From contig CM050453.2 in NCBI GenBank assembly GCA_027563935.2, forward strand, positions 60,992,018-61,056,017: 64,000 nt of DNA. Direction: 5' to 3'. Positions 23,736-36,054 of the stretch are shown here, one piece after another. Made by a program: the position numbers and the translations under genes. The first letter of the stretch is position 1, and each line of letters opens with the position of its first letter. The notes below the pieces were generated by a model, which did no database searches, had not been told where the DNA came from, and saw only the letters and a program-made list of their open reading frames with translations. This DNA is from Costus lasius (Eukaryota > Streptophyta > Magnoliopsida > Zingiberales > Costaceae).

Positions 23736-25418
23736 TGTTGGGGTATGCCCTTAAGGCTAATGTTTGAGGCCTTGGGATTGTAACAGTATCATGTAATAAA
23801 CTCTTATGTTTATAAAGGCATGGTTGTTATTCAGTTTGTTACGTTATCTGCTGCAATAATTGTACTTCTGAATAATGTCTCAAAGCTGTTCAGCTGGGCT
23901 GACATGCTATAAAGTCCTTAGTCGATATATCTTGGTGAACATGAGACAGCCTTGATATGATTGAGACTAATATGTGCTCTAATCTTATAGGATGCTTCGA
24001 GCATGGAATAAGAGGTAGACTCATGGGTACATTGGATGTACTGGACAGACCCTACTAGGATATTCAATTGGTTGTCACAATGTGAATAATCCTTGATTGC
24101 AACAAGTGGCACATGTCCTCTGACTTGAGATCACTTGTGTTTCTAAATGATGATTGTCATTGTTTTGAGTTAGTTCAATATCATTTGAAACATAATGATT
24201 ATAGACTATCTTGGATGGTGAGCTTGAATCAGGTTAGGGCACTAGTGATAGATAAAGGATTGCCGTCTCCTTGTTTAAGGAGTGAGATGTTCTAAAGGGG
24301 CCCCCCTGAATGAGATGATTGAGAATAGTGTATGGCCATACCCAGGTGACTATGTTCATCTGATCTAATCATGCTCATCATATTGGAGCTACAAGCTTGA
24401 CATGCTTGTCCAATAAGAACGTCCAGTGGCAAAGGATATTTGCATGCCTGGTGAAGTTGATTCACACTTGTGCCGTGGTTTGGGTGTAGTCTTGGAAGAC
24501 TCTTTCCTTTATATCGGGAGACAGTGATGTGTTGCTAGATACCCCTCACTGATCGTGATAACGTAAGTTATCGTTACCGACATTTAAAGGAAACCCTCAG
24601 GGTCGCACAATTTGATGATATGGCTTACTTAAGTCAGATCGTGTGGACTGAATTATTCAGGTTCAGTTTAAAGGGATTTAATCTCTGATTGTAAGTGAGA
24701 TCTGGTCTGATCATGTTTGATTGATTAGGGCTTGAGATCGGTAAGCTTCGATCGAGAGAATGGATGCTAGATCGGTGAGATCAGAAGCATCAAGAGATCA
24801 ACGGTTAGATCTGGAGCCTTAGGGTTTAATCATGATCTAGACTGGATCGCTTGGCTTGATTGGTTCTTGAACTGAACCGAATTGAACCAGCTCATTAAGT
24901 GAGCGGATGGTTCATGAGATAAGAGGTTTGCGATTGGGGTAGACCCATGATCGCATATTGAGAAGTGGCATGCTATTTTTAGAGAGCACTTCTCTAAACG
25001 TGACCACGCCTCACGTTTTCCTCTTCACGCCTCTTCTCTCTTCGCCTCTCCACGAGTCGACACAAGCTCTCTCTCGTGTGGTGAAGAAGGTGAACGCAAA
25101 GGAGAAGGAAGAAATCGCCAAGAAGATCTCATCCCTTTCATTCGATCAGGATACTTGGACGATCCTTGCTAGCACAAGGGGCGACAAGGAGGAGCCAAGA
25201 CTCATCTTGTGTGCGTCACCTCTGGAGGAAAGCCACATCGCTTTCTGCTTCCAAGTCGCCATCTAGGAATGGCAACGGTATGAATCTCATTCTTTCTATA
25301 GAATGTTTTTGTTGATCATATAGCATGCAATAGATCTAGAAACCCTCTCCGCTGCTTTAAATCCTCCAAGATGCGCCTATTAGGGTTTCGCCCCCCCCCT
25401 TGTCTAAGGGAACCTTCA
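23736..25418 (+). repeat. A 3' LTR
   Basis: 1683 bp. Differs from the 5' LTR by eye at AGATCGTG (AGATTGTG in the 5' copy), GTGAAGAAGG (GTTAAGAAGG), two positions just after the CATCTAG near 25265, and a shorter C run. Confidence 0.96.
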
Positions 25419-28400
25419 AAGATAACCAAAGGATCTGCACTCGAAGGAACGACACCAAGTTCTCTCACGAACTTACGAATCCACACTGCCTCCTTGGATG
25501 CTTCCGAGGCTGCAACATACTCGGCTTCTGTTGTGGAATCAGCAACAGTTGACTGTTTGAAACTCTTCCACACCACTGCTCCACCATTCAAGCTAAAAAC
25601 ATAGCCTGATTGCGATCGGAAATCATCCTGGTCCGACTGGAACGAAGCGTCAGTATATCCTTCTATACTGAGTTCTTCCTGACCACCATAAATCAAGAAC
25701 ATATCTTTGGTCCTCCGCAGATATTTTAAAATGTTCTTGACCGCAATCCAGTGTGCCTGACCTGGATTACTTTGGAATCGACTGGTCACGCTTAACCCGT
25801 AAGCGACGTCTGGGCGAGTACACAACATCGCATACATAATGGACCCAATAGCCGAAGCATAAGGCGTATTGTCCATTTCATCTTTCTCAGTCTGTGTTTG
25901 CGGACACTGACTCTTCGAAAGATTCAGACCACGTCTGACTGGAAGATATCCTCTTTTAGAATTCTCTAAATGGAATCTCTCCATGACTTTATTGATGTAA
26001 GTACTTTGGCACAGCCCGAGAAGCCTCTTAGATCTATCCCTGTAGATCTTCACACCTAATACATAGGCTGCTTCTCCTAAATCTTTCATCTGAAAACATT
26101 TTCCTAACCATGCTTTAACAGCATGCAGTTCAGGAATATCGTTTCCAATGATTAAGATATCATCGACGTAGAGGACTAGGAAAGTAATCACGCTCCCACT
26201 AAACCTCTTATATACACACGGGTCATCTTCGTTCTTGATGAAACCAAACTCAAAGATTGATTCATCAAAACGAATATTCCAGCTTCTAGATGCTTGTTTA
26301 AGTCCATAAATGGACTTCTTTAACTTGCATATTTTATGACGATCTGCTGGATTAGTGAAACCGTCAGGTTGTGTCATGTACACATCCTCATCCAGTTTTC
26401 CATTATGGAAAGCAGTTTTCACATCCATCTGCCAGATCTCATAATCGTAATATGCTGCTATCGCGAAAAGAATCCGAATAGACTTGAACATGGCTACAGG
26501 AGAGAAAGTTTCATCATAATCTATCCCGTAGATTTGTTTGAAACCTTTCGCTACTAGCTTGCCTTTATAGGTAATCACGTTACCATCCATGTCAATCTTC
26601 TTCTTGAAGATCCATTTACAGCCTATAGGGATTACTCCCGGAGGCGGATCAACCAAATCCCAGACCTGGTTATCTGACATGGAGTCCATCTCGGCTCGCA
26701 TAGCTTCAAGCCATCTAGCTGACTCCGGTCCACTGACCGCATCCGCATAAGTAAGGGGTTCATCATTATCAATGATGTAGACTCCGTCATAGCGCTCAGG
26801 CTGACGACGGATCCTTCCCGATCTACGCGGTTCCCGTGATGTCTGAGCCTCAGGTTGTTCAATAACCTGATCCACTGGCTCAGGCTCATCCAACTGTGCT
26901 TGACTACTTTGTCCTTCCTCTGGATTCTCATCCAGCTTTATTTCTCTCCCACTGGCCTCTTGCAGAAGAAACTCCTTCTCAAGAAATATGGCCGTCCGAG
27001 CAACAAATACTTTGTTCTCTTTGGGATCGTAGAAATAATAACCCTTAGTTTCCTTAGGGTAACCGACAAAAATACATTTCTCAGATCTGCTCTCTAGTTT
27101 CCCAGAGGCGAGCTTTTTGACATAAGCCTCGCAACCCCAGATCCTGATAAATGTCAAGCTAGGCTGTTTCCCATACCATAACTCATATGGCGTCTTAGAA
27201 ACTGCCTTGGATGGCACTCGGTTTATTACCTTTGCAGCTGTTTCCAGTGCAAATCCCCAAAAGGAGTAAGGTAGAGTAGCCTGACTCATCATAGAACGAA
27301 CCATATCAAGCAACGTTCTATTTCTCCTCTCGGACACACCATTCCATTGTGGTGTTCCTGGCGGAGTGAGCAGTGAGATAATCCCACACTCTTTTAGATA
27401 GTCAGTAAACGCATGACTCAGGTATTCTCCACCTCGATCAGAACGAAGTGCCTTGATATTGCGGCCTAGCTGATTCTGTACTTCATTTTTGAACTCTTTG
27501 AACTTGTCAAAAGATTCACTCTTATGTCTTATCAAATAGACATAACCATACCTACTGAAATCATCAGTAAAGGTAATGAAGTACGAATAGCCACCTCTGG
27601 CATGTTTACTAAATGGCCCACACACATCACTGTGTATAAGGTCAAATAAACCTGAAGCCCTTTGACCTTTGTGAAGAAAAGGTGACTTCGTCATTTTACC
27701 CATCAAACAAGCTTTGCATGTATCAATCTCCTCATAGGAGAAAGATCCCAGCAGTCCATGATCATGCAACCGCTTAATGCGCTTCTTGTTAATATGGCCT
27801 AAACGACTATGCCATAACAAGGTGCTGTCTTCAGCATACTTGGCTTTCTTAACATCAACACTTTGTATAGAACTTTCCATGTCCAACATGTATAACCCAT
27901 TGTTAATTGAACCAGTTGCATAAACAATATTATCTAAAGATAAAACACACTTTGAAATATTGCATTCAAAGGCAAATCCTTTCCTGACAAGAGCAGGAAT
28001 AGAGACAATATTTTTAGTAATACTGGGAACAAAGTAACAACTGTTTAGTTCTAATAAAATGCCACATGGTAATGAGATGAAATAGTCTCCTACAGCAACA
28101 GCAGCAACCCGTGCCCCGTTTCCAACGCGTAGGTCCACCTCATACTGTCCCACCTGTCTTCTTCTCTTGAGTTCCTGTACATTTGAACAAATGTGAACTC
28201 CACATGCAGTGTCCAACACCCATGAAATAGAAGAAGATGAAACCATGACTTCCGTCACGTATATACCTGAGCCAGAAGCGATGCTTCCCCTCTTATCTCC
28301 TTGGAGCGCTTTACAGTCCTTTTTCCAGTGACCCAGCTGGCCACAGTGGAAACACCTGTTGTCCTTGGACCGCTTTACCTTCTGTTTCAGAGCCTTGCTA

Positions 28401-29071
28401 TAGTTCTTGACAGGGGCTTTGCCCTTCTTCCCCTTCTTCTTGTTCCTAGAAGGAACCATTAAGACAGAGGTTGAAGGCTTTCCCTTCAGAGTCTCCTCAG
28501 TAGTCAAGAGCATATTCAGCAGCTCTGCCGGAGTACAATCGATTTTGTTCATATTAAAGTTAATAATGAACGCATCGAAGGAAGGCGGGAGAGACTGCAG
28601 AATAATGTTTACAGCAAGCTCCTGGTTTATGGTATGCCCCAGTTTCTCCAGAGCCTCCTTGTGCCCAATCATCTTGAGCACGTGAGCTCCCACTGGGCTC
28701 CCTTCAGCCAGTTTGCTCTGAAAGAAAAGCTTTGTCAGATTATAGCGTTCTGTCCTCGCCTGTGCAGCATACAGCATCTTGAGGTTCGCTAAAATCTCTA
28801 TAGCCGACATATCCTCATGCTGACGCTGCAGCGGTGGCGTCATAGACGCTAGCATCAGGCAAGCGACATCAATGCTATCATTGACGTGCTTTTCATAGGC
28901 ATCACGAACCGCCCTTGCGGCGTTCGCAGCGGGTTGAGCCGGCACAGCCGTCTCGAGGACATACAGTTTCCTCTCTGCCTTAAGAACGATCTTAAGGTGT
29001 CCGAACCAGTCCGAGAAGTTTGGCCCAGCAAACTTCTCCCTTTCCAGTAGGGATCGCACATTGAAGCTCAT
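25419..29071 (-). CDS. gag-pol: B Gag-Pol polyprotein, main piece (Ty1/copia), interrupted by A
   Basis: About 1217 codons from ATG at 29071 to the insertion site. Gag (1-230) is of the UBN2/copia type (LEREKFAGPNFSDWFGHLK); CCHC knuckle CFHCGQLGHWKKDC (C240); protease with D287-T-A where D-T-G is usual; integrase zinc finger (HSRLGH...CKACL, about 415-455) and catalytic D482, D545, E581 with 35 residues between the last two; RT with YVDD at 968-971; RNase H TDASFQSD (D1141). The frame then breaks at the A TSD (25419-25423) and resumes at 16329. The whole would be 1294 residues, normal for copia. No stop or frameshift is seen. The open frame as it stands reads on about 35 codons into the A LTR with foreign sequence. 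The start is the first ATG of a Gag N-terminus shared with A and D. Lineage within copia is left open. Confidence 0.95.
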
Positions 29072-30859
29072 GGTGTTCGTTGCTGCAGGAATCTACAACA
29101 ATGCAAGAACAGCAAGGTCAGTATCAATGTTTAGAATCAATCCAGGACTTTAAGAAAGATTCTTTTCTCACTATTTTATCTGGCTGAAAAATCCAGCAAA
29201 ACAGCCCGAAAGAGTAGAACTCTTTTAGTGAGATGGGATCCAGATTTCATGCTTGGTCTCCGCGTCCCGCTCAGGCGAGATAAGATGCACAGAGAGTACA
29301 AGTACTAATTTCTGGTAGGCAGTCCCTGCCAATCGCCAACCCGTACGATTCCCCTTCATCTGGGCAATCCAGCAGACTGTGCCAACTGAGTTGGTACAAC
29401 ACAATCTCTGACCCCACAGATGGCTGCCTCCATGTGCTACCATATGCGCCACATATGTAGCCTACATGGTCAAGCTGACCCGACCTACTCCCTGGACCAC
29501 CACGTGCTATGCTGAGCAACGAGAAGCGATAAATCCCTTCTCTGTAACACGCAGGTGTAATCCAGCACCGTCTGAAGATAGATGGACGTGCCCACTGAGT
29601 GGGTACAACACGGCTCCAACGATAGTCAGAACAGTGAGGTTTCGCGTCAGAAGGCATTACGTGCTTGATATTTTAGCGTTTGGATTTTAACGGTCTTTTA
29701 TCTTCTTACTATCAGGCATATCCTATGGCTATAGCAGAAGATAAATAAATCATGCTTTTCTACTTATATAAACAATAACAGAAAGCATGGATCTTATGTG
29801 GTAAAAGCCCAAAGCCTAAGTAAGACCTTAAGATACTTAAGTCTTCACTTGCTCTTCTTGGGTCTTTAGCATCTCATCTGGTCCAACCCAGGGCTCTTGC
29901 GCCAAGAGCACCTCAGGTGCGCCACCAGCTGAATGCCCCTCTGGGATGTGTGCCTTTGTGCTCTTGTCTAATCAAAATACATTTTTGATCTATCTAGACA
30001 AGTTTGACTCGCAGGTCAATTATACAATAAATTAATTAAAAAGTGATTCGCAGATCACAAGAATATTAATTTACAGGTTTAATTCCAGGCACGCAGGCCC
30101 CAGCACAGCACACATTAAATTGGGCACCCACATAAGAATAAATAAACAAGCATAGGCATCAATCAACATGTGATCCAATTAAAAGAAAATAAAATTTTGA
30201 AAACCCCATTGGCATCAATTTTAATTTTCTTATGTGCCCTACAACCTTACAATGGTCCATTGATGAGGATCCACTCATCAATCTAGTTAGATCCATACCC
30301 TTGCATGCACCAAGTCCTAACTGACTCGAGTTGACCTAATGGTCAACCATGCATGCACCAAGGGTTGAACAACCAACATGAGTTCTGGCAAGCGGGTGTG
30401 ACCCCGGGCCTAACTCATGTGTGTTCAGTGGTTGTCTCAACCAGACCTCGCTACACACCTGTGATGCAATCGACCTATAGCCACCACGTGCTTGCGCACA
30501 GGTGCCATCTGGTCGATCCATCTAGGCTGTCAGATGGTCTGATCAGACTAGGTTGATCTAAACTAGATGATGCTTTCAACCCCATCAACCCGTCTAAGGG
30601 TTTATTGTAGGTGCGGCTTAGATCTAGTCATAGGCGCGCAAGTAAAGTTTTGACAAAACAACAACATGTAACATGCGCAACAATGTAAGCAATATACATG
30701 CATCAACAAAATCAACCTTACACATGCGCCACCAAAAACAATCTCATATATGCGCCACAAAAATACTTTCAACTAGTATTATCGCATGATGAGAAAACTT
30801 AGATCATAAGCGCAAACAAGGATCACCTTAAGCAATCATATGAACCATATAAGATCCTA
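29072..30859 (-). other. B untranslated leader
   Basis: 1.8 kb between primer-binding site and gag, homologous to the A leader along most of its length. At about 29870-29960 the part that in A holds the T-arm-like hairpin (about 60 bases) is missing. Open frames at 29225-29657 are counterparts of the non-coding block in A. No gene seen. Confidence 0.75.
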
Positions 30860-30872
30860 GCTCTGATACCAA
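30860..30872 (-). other. B primer-binding site
   Basis: Minus strand TTGGTATCAGAGC, one base from the LTR end, a full match to the initiator tRNA-Met type. Confidence 0.88.
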
Positions 30873-30873
30873 T

Positions 30874-32576
30874 TGAAGAGTCCCCTTCGAGGGGGAGCGC
30901 AAGCAGATGAAAAACCCTAATTCAGGGGGCGCATGCATTTTGCTAGGGTTTCATCAAGACAATCGCTTATATGCTCATATAATCAACTTAGATCTATTGA
31001 TTGGATCAAGAAGGAGATTCATACCAACGCCATTGCCTTGGAGGTCGGCTTGGAAGAAGAGAGCAACTTAGATCTCCTCCAAAAGTTCACACACAAGATG
31101 AAGAGCGCTTACTTCCTTGGCGTCCCTTGTGCTAGCAAGGCACCCAAGCTTTCTTGTCGAATGGTAAGGGATGATGAGATGATTCCCTTTGGCCGAGAGC
31201 TCCTCTTGCAATACCTCTCCTCTTCGTCAACCTCTTCCAAACGAAAGTCCAAGGCGTTGAAGTGAAGAGAACAACGCATATGCGTTTTGGCATTGAAGTG
31301 AAATCAGCCTTGATGACTTTCCATAAATGGAAGATAATCAAGCCATGCGCTCATGCCAATCCAAAAACGCATATTAGCATTGAACCAAGCGTTCACCTTT
31401 GTGAACCGGTTCAAGCCAAAATGTTCCAATCGAATTTGGTTCATAAACCAAACCAAAATAGCTCAAGCCACTTGGTCTAGACCATATTGAACCCTAAGGC
31501 TCAAGATCTAACCATTCATCTCTTGATGCTCCTGATCTCTCCGATCTAGCATCATCTCTCTCGATCGAAGCTTACCGATCTCAAGCCCTAATCAATCAAA
31601 CATGATCAGACCAGATCTCACTTACAATCAGAGATTAAATCCCTTTAAACTGAACCCAAAGAATTCAGTCCACACGATCTGACTTAAGTAAGCCATATCA
31701 CCAAATTGTGCGACCCTGAGGGTTTCCTTTAAATGTCGGTAACGATAACTCACGTTATCACGATCAGTGAGGGGTATCTAGCAACACATCACTGTCTCCC
31801 GATATAAAGGAATGAGTCTTCCAAGACTACACCCAAAACACAGCACAAGTGTGAATCCATTCACAAGGCATACATGTATCCTTTGCCACTGGATGTTCTT
31901 ATTGGACAAGCAGGTCAAGCTTGTGACTCCAATATGATGAGCATGATTAGACCAGATGAACATAGTCACCTGGGTATGGCCATACACTTTCTCAATCATC
32001 TCATTTAAGGGGGCCCCTTTAGAACATCACACTCCAATTAAGGAGACGGCAATCCTATATCTATCACTAGTGTCCTAACCTGATTCATGCTCACCATCCA
32101 AGATAGTCTATAATCATTGTGTTTCAAATGATATTGAACTACCTCAAAACAATGACAATCATCATTTAGAAACACAAGTGATCTCAAGTCAGAGGACATG
32201 TGCCACTTGTTGCAATCAAGGATCATTCACATTGTGACAAGCAATTGAATATCCTAATAGGGTCTGTCCAGTACATCCAATGTACCCATGAGTCTACATC
32301 TTATTCCATGCTCGTAGCATCCTATAAGATTAGAACACATATTAGTCTCAATCATATCAAGGCTGTCTCATGTTGACCAAGATATCTCGACTAAGGACAT
32401 ATAGCATGTCAGCCTAGCTGAACAGCTCTGAGACATTATTCAGAAGTACACTTATTACAGCAGACAAGGTAACAACCTGAATAATAACCATGCCTTTATA
32501 AACATAAGAGTTTATTACATGATACTGTTACAATCCCAAAGGCCTCAAACATTAGCCTTAAGGGCATACCCCAACA
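30874..32576 (-). repeat. B 5' LTR
   Basis: 1703 bp, the partner of 14375-16077. On the minus strand it starts TGTTGGGGTATGCC at 32576 and ends CTCTTCA at 30874. The right flank TAATG completes the TSD. Confidence 0.95.
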
Positions 32577-33660
32577 TAATGAGCTTGCCCAAACTTCATG
32601 GCATGGGTTGATTAAGCCATTGGATCTAATCCAATGCAACCCTAATCCAAATGTGACCAATTAAGGTCAATTTCGTGTCAACCTACCAAAAATGAAGTTT
32701 GGCTCCAATAACTTTCTTCCAACTCATCAGGCCCATTGGCGCTGATGAAATCTTCCAAATTGATCCAAGTTATCCAATAATTGATCATAAGGCTTCTGAT
32801 TAAAGCAACGTCAAGAGTCTATTGCGTGTGACCCCGTAGGATCCATATGACGATGGCAATGATGTAAACATCATAAGTAGTGAGGGGTATCTAGCAACAC
32901 ATCACTACTACCCATGTCATAGGACTTAAATCATTATGGCAACAACTCCTAACAAGCAACGAGGATTCCCATTGCATTATAGATCCCTTTGCCTAAACTG
33001 ATATCCTGCCATTGGATTAGTCTCAAGTTTATCAATCCAATGCATTGGTCATGACTCAACAAGTGTGGCCACACATTCCTATCATGCACCAATAAGGTGG
33101 GGCGCCCCCGAGTGGATATCATGCTTCCGATAAGGAAGGGGCAAATCATACTATTGGTCATCCATGTCTCCACATGACTTATGACATGCCCAATGTGAGT
33201 CGTTTTGGTCTCCCAATTATGGAGAGACGTAAGACTGTATCAAAGCATACCCGTCATCAAATCTAGACATGAATACCTCAAGTGTAAGGATCAATGCAAA
33301 CCTCTTGCATGTGAGATTGACTTGTTGACTAGACAAGCCAATCCTCACGGTGGATCACTCCAGTGCATCCAATGCACCTGTATGCCTGCGTTACTGTGCC
33401 CCGCACTTAACCAGCCAATACACTAGTCTCACATGTACCAAAGTTGTCCCATATCTGCTAAGGTACCTTGACTGGGGATAGCTTATGAGAATGGATCCAA
33501 TCCAAATTCCTGGGACATTATTTATGCAACTCAATACATCAACGCAGGTAGAGAAGTCTGCATAATAACGACCATGCCTTTAAAGAGAATAATAATTCTA
33601 TCAAAGTACATTTAAACAATGCCCGACCATGTCCAAACATTGGTCTGCAGGGCATAAACA
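32577..33660 (-). repeat. F LTR, right fragment: old copia-like LTR
   Basis: On the minus strand it starts TGTTTATGCCCTGCAG at 33660 and shares the order of blocks with the copia LTRs: TTTAAAGGCATGG, TGTCCCAGG, a CATTGGATGCACTGG-type block, and an exact 28-bp match at 32879-32906 to 31766-31793 of the B LTR. Elsewhere it is strongly diverged. Its far end is not in the window, presumably beyond G2. Next to 33660 there is no polypurine tract, so it is a 5' or solo LTR. The first 5 bases are the B TSD. Confidence 0.7.
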
Positions 33661-34245
33661 CCAATAGTGGGAAGTCAAGAAGATGTTCAAGATGAAGAGA
33701 AGATACATCTCAAAGAGTTCAGAGATGATCTTACACCCATATTGCTCAGGAGACCATCTCATTTATATGTGACTGAACATTACATCGAGATAGTTTCAGG
33801 GGCCACTCCTCACTTTTGGTATTTTTACCTCATGAATCCTTTGGAGCAGGAGGTCAGGACACAGTTGGCATTGGACATGATCATGCAGCGGAGGCATTAT
33901 GAGACCATGACCCAGACTGCCCAGGATACTTCAGAGATGATATGCATCCGGTACGGCATTACAGAGTGGAGGATCACACGAGAGAGTATGATCTTTATGC
34001 CAATACCTCTCTAGCAAATGATTCTGATATTGACGCATATAGTAGACCTGATGAGGTTAGTCTATAGATTCAGCATTGTGATGCATTATACCGCAATGCA
34101 AGAACACTCAGTATAACTAATGGCAGTCGTTTATCGATTGACGGACCGCCTATACCAAAGGGAGAGTTGTTTTATTACTGCTTTGATGATCTAGTACCTA
34201 GGCCATGATGATCATGGCACTGGCAGGTGGATCCACTAGAGAAGA
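33661..34245 (+). pseudogene. U: degenerate coding-like segment, unidentified (left part)
   Basis: An open frame runs in from the F boundary (33661) to the stop at 34012-34014, with no convincing ATG (only GTG at 33667). It contains HLYVTEHYIEIVSGATPHFW. From about 33935 another frame looks more protein-like (HYRVEDHTREYDLYANTSLA) up to TAG near 34065, which suggests a frameshift. I do not recognise the protein; an old transposon ORF or a host pseudogene are both possible. The right part is at 39743-40000 after removal of TR-GAG. Confidence 0.4.
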
Positions 34246-36039
34246 TGATGCGGACAGGAACAACAAGCCACGAAGATACAAGTGGAGCCTAAAGGTGCCA
34301 TAGACAAAGACTCGTGAGGTCACAAATAAGCTAGCATGCTTAATCAAAAGCTAGCTCAATAAATAACAGCAAGTGAAGCTCAAGTCACATTCCAAATAAC
34401 AAGTTGCTGCATAACAAATCCACAACCGAGACCTACATCGAGCACAAGAGGAAACAAAGGATTTAATCAAATCTTGGATCTCATCCAACGGCAACACTCA
34501 TCATGGGATATCTTGTCCAGCAAAACATTAAAACCCCAATAACGTGCAAGCTTAAGATGGAAACAGCAACGTACACTTACAGCCAACAAAGGAAATTCTT
34601 CAACGTCCCCTTGCAGCCAACGATCATCTTCAACCAAGGAATCGTCAACGCCTCACAAGGAAGCCTCAACGTCTCGCTGCTGCTCAAGAATGGAAGTTGC
34701 AACGTTCAGCAACAAGTCTCCAAGCTTCTCTATATGTATCCGCATGCATCTTGTAATCGCTAGAGAATTTTTGAATGAATTGATGGAAATAGTTTTCTTC
34801 CTCTATCGGATGTCTTCCTCCCCCCTTCTCTAGGTGCATGTGTCACCAAGTCTTCTTCTCCTTTCCCTCTAATCTCCTCTTCTCCCTCAAACTCTCCACT
34901 TTGCTACAAACACCCGCACACGACAACCACACCCAATTTCGAAACTTCGAAAGCTCGCCACCGACGATCCACCAGCCGGATCTCCACGAAACTCCGGCCA
35001 CCACTCCTCCTTTCCTTGACAAAGCTTCAGCCGCCGGGATCTACCCATCCACCTCTCCGATAGCCGAAATCAGAAGAATCACCGTCACGCTCAGCTTCCG
35101 CCACACGTCCCCTGTTTCGCCTGCAACTTCACCCAGATCTCGAGATTTTGCAACCTCGCCGCCGGCGATCCCCCGACCAGATCTCCACAATACTTTGGCT
35201 ATCACCGTTCCTACCCTTGTGCAATCTCCAGCCGACAGGATCCATCCATCCGCCACTCCGATCAGCAGAATCGAAACTTCCTGTCGATCCCCTGCTCTCG
35301 CCTTGATTCCGCCCAACTTCCGCCTTTCAGCGTCGTTCTCCTCCGACAGGCCACCGTCCGCCCCGAAACTCCGGCCACGTCGTCACGCCAACCATACCAA
35401 CCTCCAGTAATAGCAGGTTTGGGTTTGGTCCATCACCGGCCGACCGGCGACCTCCCCTGCTATGCCTGCCAACTTCCCCTGTTCTGTTCGAACAGCCGCC
35501 ACTCTTTGCAGTCTCCCCTGTTCTGCTGAACTGCGGGTCCCCGCATCCGCCTACGTTGCCACCCTCGCCTCGCCCCACCACCAGCCGTCGGTGTTCCGAC
35601 GATACCGACGCTGCCTCGTCTCCTCCTTGCTTCCAAATACTCCGACGAGCAATCCACGCTCGAGCGTCGATGAACGACGCAAACCTTGCGTTCCCTGTTT
35701 CTGATCTCCATGAATTTCCTGCCTCAACTTTCTGTTCGCTAATATGAATCTGTTTGTTTGCGCAGGTATTTTTAGCAATCGGCGCCACCAAAATCTTGAT
35801 CTTTGGCGTCATGAGGAAGAACTCACTTTGCTCTGTGAGAGGACGAGTTGATCCAACTAAAGCTACAATGGATCAGTCCGAAAGACATGACAACTCCTCG
35901 TAAATAATATTTTGTAGCACTTTTGCTATTTTCTAGCTGTTTTCTGAATTTTACACTTTATTTTGAAAATAAAAAAAAATAATAATAATAATAATCGGAC
36001 TTTAATTAGTATCATATTTCGTGTCTCCACCCTGCATCA
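34246..36039 (+). repeat. TR-GAG 5' LTR
   Basis: 1794 bp, TGATGCGGACAGG to CCCTGCATCA. The middle (about 34840-35710) is C-rich and open in several frames on both strands (190 residues at 34838-35410). Because the right LTR breaks that frame with a 1-bp change near 38690, I do not call a protein. An (AAT)n run lies near 35976-35995. AT-rich 3' end. Confidence 0.94.
34729..34738 (+). promoter_or_regulatory. TATA-like box in TR-GAG 5' LTR
   Basis: TCTATATGTA about 485 bases into the LTR, conserved in the right LTR near 38420. It comes before the C-rich part, a reasonable place for the U3/R border. No other support. Confidence 0.35.
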
Positions 36040-36042
36040 GTT

Positions 36043-36054
36043 TGGTATCAGAGG
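36043..36054 (+). other. TR-GAG primer-binding site
   Basis: TGGTATCAGAGG, three bases after the LTR end. Same initiator tRNA-Met type as G2, with one mismatch at the last base. Confidence 0.82.

Larger units (their letters stand above)
16335..25418 (+). mobile_element. A: Ty1/copia element, complete but defective, inside B
   Basis: Plus-strand copy of the same family as B, inserted in the B RNase H region in the opposite direction. Perfect 5-bp TSD AAGAT (16330-16334 and 25419-25423). LTRs 16335-18019 and 23736-25418 differ at about four substitutions and in the length of a poly-C run. Primer-binding site, leader, gag-pol and polypurine tract are in place, but the primer-binding site, zinc knuckle and reading frame are damaged. 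Confidence 0.97.
14375..32576 (-). mobile_element. B: Ty1/copia element, complete, interrupted by A
   Basis: Minus-strand element flanked by a perfect 5-bp TSD, TAATG (14370-14374 and 32577-32581). Reading leftward: 5' LTR (32576-30874), primer-binding site, 1.8-kb leader, gag-pol (start at 29071, stop at 16100-16098, split by A), polypurine tract, 3' LTR (16077-14375). The two LTRs are exactly 1703 bp each and differ at about nine positions by eye. Without A the element is about 9.1 kb, with one open frame, so it was probably competent before A landed in it. Confidence 0.96.

Noticed and set aside
12489..33660. One 3-kb G2 LTR reaching from 12489 to 33660 around B
   Set aside because: The outer kilobase is homologous to copia LTRs and begins like them (TGTTTATGCC). 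A gypsy LTR starting that way is unlikely; two elements explain the data better, although the border at 14241 is not proven.
34838..35410. 190-residue Pro/Ser-rich ORF in the TR-GAG 5' LTR
   Set aside because: C-rich DNA is open in several frames on both strands; the right LTR breaks the same frame by a 1-bp change. Composition effect.
35976..35995. (AAT)n tract as a separate insertion or SINE tail
   Set aside because: Present at the same place in both TR-GAG LTRs and without flanking duplication; simple microsatellite within the LTR.
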